Shown here in pieces: positions 55,791 through 61,013 of a stretch of DNA of 64,000 bases. The position numbers were made by a program, and so were the translations under genes. This stretch comes from Nitrososphaeraceae archaeon (GTDB lineage: Archaea > Thermoproteota > Nitrososphaeria > Nitrososphaerales > Nitrososphaeraceae), in contig JAJPHM010000031.1 in NCBI GenBank assembly GCA_021325295.1, positions 1 to 64,000 on the forward strand, given 5' to 3'. How positions within the stretch are numbered: position 1 is the first letter of the stretch; each line of letters starts with the position of its first letter. The notes under the pieces were generated by a model, which worked only from the letters and a program-made list of their open reading frames with translations, was not told where the DNA came from and did not search any database.

Positions 55791-56443
55791 TGTCGATGCG
55801 CTTATCCAGAATAGAATTCGCATCATTTCTAACATATTCTCCTCGCGGCCAAAGTCCGAAAGAATTACAATCAAGGACTACAATGAGGGCATTGAAGGAT
55901 GATCAATTTATTGACAACCCTCCAGCGCTTATGTCTGAGACAATAGCTGATGCAATCAAAAATAATATTCAGAATATGCCATTTGCACATTTCTTTGATG
56001 TAAACCCGATTTTGGTGCCTATTCCTAGAAGTTCGCTGATAAAACTTGGAACGCTCTGGGTTCCCCAACGCCTAGCTTCCGCATTGACAAAGAAGGGGCT
56101 TGGAAGGTCAGTTGAAGAATGCTTACAGAGGACTTCTGCTGTACGGAAGGCCGCAACGAGCATAGCCTCAGATAGACCAAGAGTCTCAGACCATTATCAA
56201 TCTATGATTGTCCAAAAAGTATTCCCAGAACCTGAAGAAATACTATTAATTGATGATGTTATAACTAGAGGAGCTACTATACTCGGAGCCGCCAATAGAT
56301 TGGCTGATGCCTTTCCAAAAGCCCGCATTCGCGCATTTGCTGCAATGCGCACCATGAGTCCTCCATTTGTTTTTACTAACATACGAGATCCTTGCAAGGG
56401 TTTTATAGAATTAAAGGGCAATGATACATTCCGAAAACCTTAA
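55790..56443 (+). CDS. ComF-type phosphoribosyltransferase (ShosT-like toxin candidate)
   Basis: About 217 residues from the ATG in TAATG overlapping the DprA-like stop. The C-terminal PRTase has ILVPIPRSSLIKLGTLWVPQ and the intact PRPP loop EEILLIDDVITRGATILGAA, then ARIRAFAAMRT. The CxxC zinc finger of ComF is absent; the N-terminus is a new ~80-residue segment. The gene pair matches ShosTA in composition, though the order here is DprA first. Role as toxin is inferred. Confidence 0.8.
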   Translation: MSMRLSRIEFASFLTYSPRGQSPKELQSRTTMRALKDDQFIDNPPALMSETIADAIKNNIQNMPFAHFFDVNPILVPIPRSSLIKLGTLWVPQRLASALTKKGLGRSVEECLQRTSAVRKAATSIASDRPRVSDHYQSMIVQKVFPEPEEILLIDDVITRGATILGAANRLADAFPKARIRAFAAMRTMSPPFVFTNIRDPCKGFIELKGNDTFRKP

Positions 56444-56475
56444 TTCATATACTATCATATCATACAAGGGGAAGA

Positions 56476-56565
56476 GACTCGCCTATGCCTGCGCGTTTCG
56501 TGTAGTGTGAAATCCTATAAGGTGGATAGGAAGGGATTCGTTCCTTTAGGCTGACATTTAGGGAA
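56476..56565 (+). repeat. Diverged direct repeat, copy B, downstream of the DprA/PRTase pair
   Basis: Counterpart of 54831-54919. The hairpin is conserved with a compensating change: AGGAA...TTCCT (56528-56545) instead of GGGAA...TTCCC. The minus-strand frame encodes DFTLHETRRHRRV, close to copy A, but is broken by a stop. The two copies bracket the pair precisely. Confidence 0.6.
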
Positions 56566-56580
56566 GTAATAGATTAAAGA

Positions 56581-57192
56581 TTATTTTTGCGTCACGGCTT
56601 TATCTGCGGCCTTTTGCATAGCAGGGTCGTTCTCAGTATATAGGTGCCTGACCATTAGTTTGAATGGCCTAGTTTCTTGGTCTTCGCAAATTTCAAACTT
56701 GTATTTGCTGTAAAAACCTATTGCTTCTCTAGCATAGAGAGTTATGTATCTGCAGCCTACCTTTCTTGATATAACCCTCGCAAGGCCTATGCAGTACTTT
56801 AGCATATAGGTTCCATATCCCTTGCCTCTCAGCGGCTTGTCTACTGCAAAATATGCAATAATTACAGCTGGAAAGTTTTTCATGTCTGTATCTATTGATG
56901 GCCTAGAGTTTTTAGGAACCATTTTGATGTTGATACTACCTGTAGCGACAGTCAGGTATCCAACCATCTTCCCATCATAATACACAATGTAACTTGTACC
57001 ATAGTTATTTTCTTGATGCTCTAGTGCTTGATTTTGAATGAAATTGTGTAGGTTCTGTGGATCTTGACATGCATCGTCTGTGCAATCCAGCTCGGATACG
57101 TCGATCCCCTTATGCAATTTGACAAATTGAAATTTTGCTTTGTCCAAGACAGGCTTGTCGCTATCTTTGGGTTCAACAGCGTTATACTGCAA
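56581..57192 (-). CDS. GNAT acetyltransferase (toxin candidate)
   Basis: A 203-residue GNAT domain: VYYDGKMVGYLTVATGSINI, AVIIAYFAVDKPLRGKGYGT with the acetyl-CoA loop RGKGYGTYML, and REAIGFYSKYKFEICED. TacT-like GNAT toxins acetylate aminoacyl-tRNA. It starts with TTG and follows a 57-aa antitoxin-like gene on the same strand by 47 bp. A house-keeping acetyltransferase is the alternative. Confidence 0.72.
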   Translation of the reverse strand: MQYNAVEPKDSDKPVLDKAKFQFVKLHKGIDVSELDCTDDACQDPQNLHNFIQNQALEHQENNYGTSYIVYYDGKMVGYLTVATGSINIKMVPKNSRPSIDTDMKNFPAVIIAYFAVDKPLRGKGYGTYMLKYCIGLARVISRKVGCRYITLYAREAIGFYSKYKFEICEDQETRPFKLMVRHLYTENDPAMQKAADKAVTQK

Positions 57193-57239
57193 TCTGTGGA
57201 TGGATAAAATAAGTGTGATAAAAACCTAGATGCAAGATT

Positions 57240-57413
57240 CTAATTTTTCTTTTTGTCGTGTGCGTTATTGTCATTTGAGGTGCATTTGGACAAGTAAAAG
57301 TCTTCAGCTTCTTGTAATTCTTTTAGATCTTCTGCTGTGGCCTGTTTCTCATTGTACTCTAGGAACTGCTCTGCAGCCTTGCCTTTTAATACTGGAATAG
57401 AGCTTGAAGCCAT
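57240..57413 (-). CDS. Small antitoxin-like protein (57 aa) upstream of the GNAT gene
   Basis: ATG 57413 opens 57 codons: MASSSIPVLKGKAAEQFLEY, an acidic helix (ATAEDLKELQEAEDFYL) and a basic tail. An AGGAGGT Shine-Dalgarno (57422-57428) sits 8 bases before the ATG, unlike the leaderless genes of the core. The IPV-x-x-GK-A-x-x-F opening resembles short archaeal antitoxins; the pairing with GNAT is by position. Confidence 0.6.
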   Translation of the reverse strand: MASSSIPVLKGKAAEQFLEYNEKQATAEDLKELQEAEDFYLSKCTSNDNNAHDKKKN

Positions 57414-57421
57414 TAGTCCAT

Positions 57422-57428
57422 ACCTCCT
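57422..57428 (-). promoter_or_regulatory. Strong Shine-Dalgarno of the antitoxin-like gene
   Basis: AGGAGGT on the minus strand, 8 bases ahead of ATG 57413. It decides the start and contrasts with the TATA-spaced leaderless starts elsewhere. Confidence 0.55.
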
Positions 57429-57536
57429 GTTCTGGGAATCATACTTCCTTTATACCCCTTATAATCTAATACATGGTTCAGACTTAAAGCCCTGTATGAA
57501 ACATTGTTAACTAACACTTTTATGCTCTGGCTACTT

Positions 57537-57740
57537 GACAATGCGCCTCACCTGAGGTCAGCGAGATTTCTCTGTTTGCCTACGTGACCATTGAGAGCTG
57601 AGCTGGAGCCCAGTATGAGGCTCTGAGATTTGCTTATCGCATTAACCGAAATCACCGCGTGGGTAGGGAGGCTCGGGGCCATCAAGGGTTGAATAGCAGC
57701 CAGCTATATAAGGCGATTGCCCGCAGCCTCTGTAAAATCA
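57537..57740. other. GC-rich, gene-free stretch with self-complementary blocks
   Basis: GC content is clearly above the AT-rich sequence on both sides and no protein frame is convincing. Short complementary blocks include GAGGCT (57619-57624)/AGCCTC (57726-57731) and CCTCACCTGAGG near 57547. It may encode a structured RNA or be part of a decayed element. Not recognised as RNase P, SRP or 5S RNA. Confidence 0.3.
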
Positions 57741-57792
57741 GGTTAACGAAAATAACAAACCATCTGTCGATTGTCATATCAAGGTATTAAAC

Positions 57793-58116
57793 TGTCAAAA
57801 TGTCCTTCCTTTAGACCTTCGACGAACGAAGCAATAAGCGAGAATTGCCACGAGCTCCAAGCGTGATTAGTTTTAATGGGCTAGTGGCATCACTCATGAT
57901 TCAGAGGATGCTTAGTAGTGTTCTAGATTTTCCACCGAAGGATAAGCACGGACAGCAGCGATATTATGTTGAGGGTACGCTAAATTGGGGTCCTACTGAG
58001 CGTTGTAAAAAGGTTGTCAAAAACATGATTGGATAGGCTTGGGTGATTCACATCCTACTCCAGTTGGCATTGATCCTTTATGGAAACGAATGCGCGAAAA
58101 GTCAAAGCGATTCTAA
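57793..58116 (+). pseudogene. Decayed ThiF/E1-like gene fragment
   Basis: Three frames must be joined. CQNVLPLDLRRTKQ comes first, then RAPSVISFNGLVASLMIQRM plus LDFPPKDKHGQQRYYVEGTL, and then LGDSHPTPVGIDPLWKRMRE. The middle piece matches the C-terminal part of ThiF/MoeB/E1 adenylating enzymes (S-V-x-x-N-G-x-VAS-x-x-x-Q). The Rossmann domain and start are missing. E1-like proteins are parts of some defence operons, but this one is dead. Confidence 0.5.
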
Positions 58117-58207
58117 ATATGTCAATTCATAGGGCATTGTCTGATCTTCTGCACACTTTAAATCAGAAGTTATAGCGGGCAAGCCTCTTTTGGGGATGCT
58201 TGCAATT

Positions 58208-58276
58208 AAAGGTCAACCACTATCTGCAGTTTTGAAAATCTGGTTTATTCATGCAGCCTTTATCTGGTTGACCTTT
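58208..58276. repeat. 12-bp perfect inverted repeat with nested arm
   Basis: AAAGGTCAACCA (58208-58219) and TGGTTGACCTTT (58265-58276) are exact inverted copies 45 bp apart; CTGCA/TGCAG pair inside. It lies between the E1-like relic and the gene at 58303. Could be an IS end pair, operator or terminator. Confidence 0.5.
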
Positions 58277-58302
58277 GTCACCAGTTCAATTTTCTTATTA
58301 GT

Positions 58303-58665
58303 ATGGGAAGACTTCGATTCAAATGTGTTGTCTGTGGTTCAAAGTGCAGAATTGACTTGAAGCAGTCAAAACTCAAAGGTAGAGGCATAAAGGAGAAGGT
58401 CTTTGTCTATCGCTGCGAAGGCAGGAATATGAAAAAGCCCCATTCTCCAATTACGTTCGTTTATGAGCCATTGGAAGTAGAATATGAAAAAGTGAAAAGG
58501 GTAAAGGTAGGCAGCCTGATGGTTGTGCCAAGGTATGACGTTTATTCAGCATGGGAGAGGTGGATGCTATCTCTAGCAACAGGGTTGAAGCCCAAGAGAA
58601 GCCTAAAGCAATCAAAGAAGGTAAAATATGATTCTGGTATTACTGAAATAAGAGAAGAAGAATAG
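58303..58665 (+). CDS. Hypothetical Cys-containing basic protein
   Basis: A 120-residue protein with CVVCGSKC near the start and a further C in VYRCEGRNMKKPHSPI, probably a zinc knuckle. The remainder is rich in Lys/Arg and Val (KVKRVKVGSLMVVPRYDVYS). Its stop abuts the convergent 59-aa gene. Family not recognised. Confidence 0.55.
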   Translation: MGRLRFKCVVCGSKCRIDLKQSKLKGRGIKEKVFVYRCEGRNMKKPHSPITFVYEPLEVEYEKVKRVKVGSLMVVPRYDVYSAWERWMLSLATGLKPKRSLKQSKKVKYDSGITEIREEE

Positions 58666-58845
58666 TTAGCTTTCTTTTCCCTTCATACTCTTTATTGCAG
58701 GTATTCCATACAGCCTCGACAAGGTTATGCAGAACCTGAGTGCATCCACAAGGTTTCTGAATGTACCATCATTTACCAATTCTTCTAAAAATGCCTTGTC
58801 TTGACTGTCCAATCCCAAGGTGAATCTTTGCTTTTTTATGCCCAT
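58666..58845 (-). CDS. Small ribbon-helix-helix-like protein (59 aa)
   Basis: ATG 58845 opens a 59-codon frame: MGIKKQRFTLGLDSQDKAFL then EELVNDGTFRNLVDALRFCI. A short strand (RFTLGLD) followed by two helices is the plan of RHH DNA-binding proteins such as antitoxins. The stop is directly against that of the gene at 58303. Confidence 0.55.
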   Translation of the reverse strand: MGIKKQRFTLGLDSQDKAFLEELVNDGTFRNLVDALRFCITLSRLYGIPAIKSMKGKES

Positions 58846-58904
58846 AATACAAAATTAGTAGGTGTAAGAATACACCAATCTGGGTAATAGACTAAAACTA
58901 TTAT

Positions 58905-59681
58905 ATGATGACTGTTTCAGCTGAGAAAGTAACTACTTTGGCGCCTCTCGAACCTAACTGTACCAGAATAGTCCTTGAAGGCCTTACTTCCTTTAGCATT
59001 CAAGGGCGGGGTCTTCGGGAGTGGATTGAAAAAGTTGTGAATGGAGCTGATAAGGAATCACAACCAATGAACCTGAAAGGAAGAGTAAAGAATCTCAAAG
59101 ATGGCAGAGTTGAAATAATTTGTTTTGGACCAGATGTAGATAAGCTATTTGAAGTGCTTGAAAAAAGGAAGGCTGAGAGCGCCAAAGACCAGTTATTCAT
59201 TAAACGTTGTGAGAGAAGCGAATTCTTTGACCCCGATATTACAACAATGACTGACTTTAAGACAGAGCGGTCTGACGATTCATCTGAAATGATATGGGCC
59301 CTCAGGGGGGCGGGTGATAGATTTGCTGAATCGACAAAAGAACTGAGGAACCTGACCACAGGTCTCGAGACTGTTCACCATGACATTCTGGAAAGAGATA
59401 AAAAGTCTGCTACCGGCCGATTGTTAACTCTTCATTATGAATTGATAAGCAATAGGGACCGGCTTGCAGATACGCATGCTAGGGGAGTTCGGCCACTTCC
59501 TGCACTCCAAGCCAATATCGAGTGGCCAGCAATACCTGAGCAGGAATTTGCACATCTGGTAAGTCAGGTCTATTTAGGACTACAAGATAGCGAAGTCGAC
59601 ACGGCAGAGCTAAAGGGTGACATTGACACACTGCTTGATATGGTCGATCGCAAGCTCTCAGAGTTTGGGGTAAATATATAA
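58905..59681 (+). CDS. Acylphosphatase-like domain fused to a helical C-terminus
   Basis: A 258-residue protein. Residues about 20-90 follow the acylphosphatase fold: RIVLEGLTSFSIQGRGLREW (catalytic-type Arg) and LKGRVKNLKDGRVEIICFGP (Asn plus DG-x-VE). The remaining ~150 residues are helical (KELRNLTTGLETVHHDILER; LKGDIDTLLDMVDRKLSEFG). A fusion of this kind is not one I know. It is 78 bp ahead of a YwgA-like gene on the same strand, suggesting a pair. Confidence 0.65.
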   Translation: MMTVSAEKVTTLAPLEPNCTRIVLEGLTSFSIQGRGLREWIEKVVNGADKESQPMNLKGRVKNLKDGRVEIICFGPDVDKLFEVLEKRKAESAKDQLFIKRCERSEFFDPDITTMTDFKTERSDDSSEMIWALRGAGDRFAESTKELRNLTTGLETVHHDILERDKKSATGRLLTLHYELISNRDRLADTHARGVRPLPALQANIEWPAIPEQEFAHLVSQVYLGLQDSEVDTAELKGDIDTLLDMVDRKLSEFGVNI

Positions 59682-59759
59682 GCACGTTTCTGGTCAATGA
59701 GATTGAATCAACCTGCACATAAATGAGCGGTACATAATTTTATTCGGAGGGGACAGCTT

Positions 59760-60215
59760 TTGAGCCAAAACCAAGATAATCGTATTGGCAGGCTGAATTA
59801 CTTTTACAGGTATATTTTCGACCATGATATAGACATAAGCTCATTTGAAAAGAGAATGCAGCTTCAGAAGCTCATGTACATTCTTCAATCTGAAGGTATA
59901 GAATTTCCATACCAATTTACGTGGTATCTACGCGGTCCCTACTCTGCTAGATTGGCCGATGATGGCTACCAATTTGCAAAGTATGGCCCAGCCAATGTTT
60001 TGCCTTATCAACCGACTACACAGGAAAAAGCCATACTTGATAGAGTTTCCAGAAAGGCACATTTGCTCCAAGATCCGATTAATGCCGAGCTGGTTGCATC
60101 ATATTTATATCTTCAAAAAAAATACGAGGATACAGCTTCAGAAGAGTTGAGAACACGCAAGCCGAGGTTCAGTCTCGATAGAATAAGCGAAGTTATGAAC
60201 AAATGGAATAACTAG
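59760..60215 (+). CDS. YwgA-like (SocA/Panacea-related) protein
   Basis: A 151-residue protein: EKRMQLQKLMYILQSEGIEF, then FTWYLRGPYSARLADDGYQF. This Q-K-L-x-Y-L...WY-x-x-GPYS pattern is typical of YwgA-type proteins that resemble Panacea antitoxins. TTG 59760 is preceded by GGAGG nine bases upstream. The partner may be the acylphosphatase-like gene. Confidence 0.6.
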   Translation: MSQNQDNRIGRLNYFYRYIFDHDIDISSFEKRMQLQKLMYILQSEGIEFPYQFTWYLRGPYSARLADDGYQFAKYGPANVLPYQPTTQEKAILDRVSRKAHLLQDPINAELVASYLYLQKKYEDTASEELRTRKPRFSLDRISEVMNKWNN

Positions 60216-60462
60216 ACAGAATCCACCATTTACCTAACGCAGTACAAAATCGTGTTGCAGGCCAAAGCTATCATAATCTCTCGTCAATGCGAAGTGTGTC
60301 GAATTTACAATAATGGAAGACATAGAACGTGGATTCTAAGATAATTAAGTGAATTTCATATCCTCCCCACTCAAGCTGCAGTCTGATTTGCTGATGGCAT
60401 TTCCTCCTAGAAATACTTGAAACCCTACAAAGCGGTTTAAAAGACTTCATTACTCTTATTCG

Positions 60463-60585
60463 ATAAACCCAGATGTTATATCTGACCTTTGCTGCAACTG
60501 CCATCAAAGAATAGCCGAGCTGTTCCAAGAAGGTGGCAATTACTGCAGTGAGTGCTGGCAGGTATTAACAGAGCCTACAGTCTGA
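60463..60585 (+). pseudogene. Mini zinc ribbon with ATA where the start codon is expected
   Basis: The frame INPDVISDLCCNCHQRIAEL then FQEGGNYCSECWQVLTEPTV has two C-x2-C pairs and a TGA stop. TTTAAAAG at 60436-60443 is 25-27 bp upstream of ATA 60463, just where a leaderless start would lie, but no ATG, GTG or TTG is in frame. It is either a start-lost gene or one with a non-standard start. Intergenic 60216-60462 holds nothing else. Confidence 0.4.
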
Positions 60586-60639
60586 CCTCTAACAATTGTA
60601 TTCAGAACTTATAAATCAGTATTGATTGAATCTGCCAGA

Positions 60640-60756
60640 TTGTTCACCAGAATCATTTCAACCTGCATTTATTGCAATACTAAATATAACCTGAATAGCC
60701 GTGTGTTTGAGCAAAGACTAATAGAAGACTTTGACTTTTGCCCCAAATGCTTCTGA
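60640..60756 (+). CDS. Mini zinc-ribbon protein (38 aa), leaderless TTG
   Basis: TTG 60640: MFTRIISTCIYCNTKYNLNS then RVFEQRLIEDFDFCPKCF, a two-pair ribbon of C-x2-C type. TTATAAAT at 60609-60616 is centred 27 bp upstream. It is too small for standard gene callers. Confidence 0.5.
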   Translation: MFTRIISTCIYCNTKYNLNSRVFEQRLIEDFDFCPKCF

Positions 60757-60757
60757 C

Positions 60758-60948
60758 ATGATAGCCGAAGGCGCCGAAGATTACCTGAACTATATTGATG
60801 CATTGGCTCTGAATTCTACCAATTTGTGATTGACCGCTTGATTGCACTCGAGTGCTATCAGTTTAAAAATAAACTAACAGCATATTCTATTCCCCTGCCT
60901 GAACAAGGTGAGGTGGATGATGACTGCTATTATGAAGCCTGGGAGTAG
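60758..60948 (+). pseudogene. Possible frameshifted small acidic gene
   Basis: ATG 60758 gives MIAEGAEDYLNYIDALALNS and then a stop at 60829. The next frame continues plausibly: EFYQFVIDRLIALECYQFKN, KLTAYSIPLPEQGEVDDDCY, ending at TAG 60948. One frameshift would join them. It follows the mini ribbon by 1 bp. Confidence 0.3.
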
Positions 60949-61013
60949 AACCAGGCATACCGTTCTACTCTTGTAATTTCTATTACTTTGCATAAAAAGA
61001 TTGAGAGACACAC

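Noticed and set aside
60271-60528. Minus-strand 85-residue frame
   Set aside because: Opposite strand of the mini zinc ribbon region, with no motif and mixed composition.
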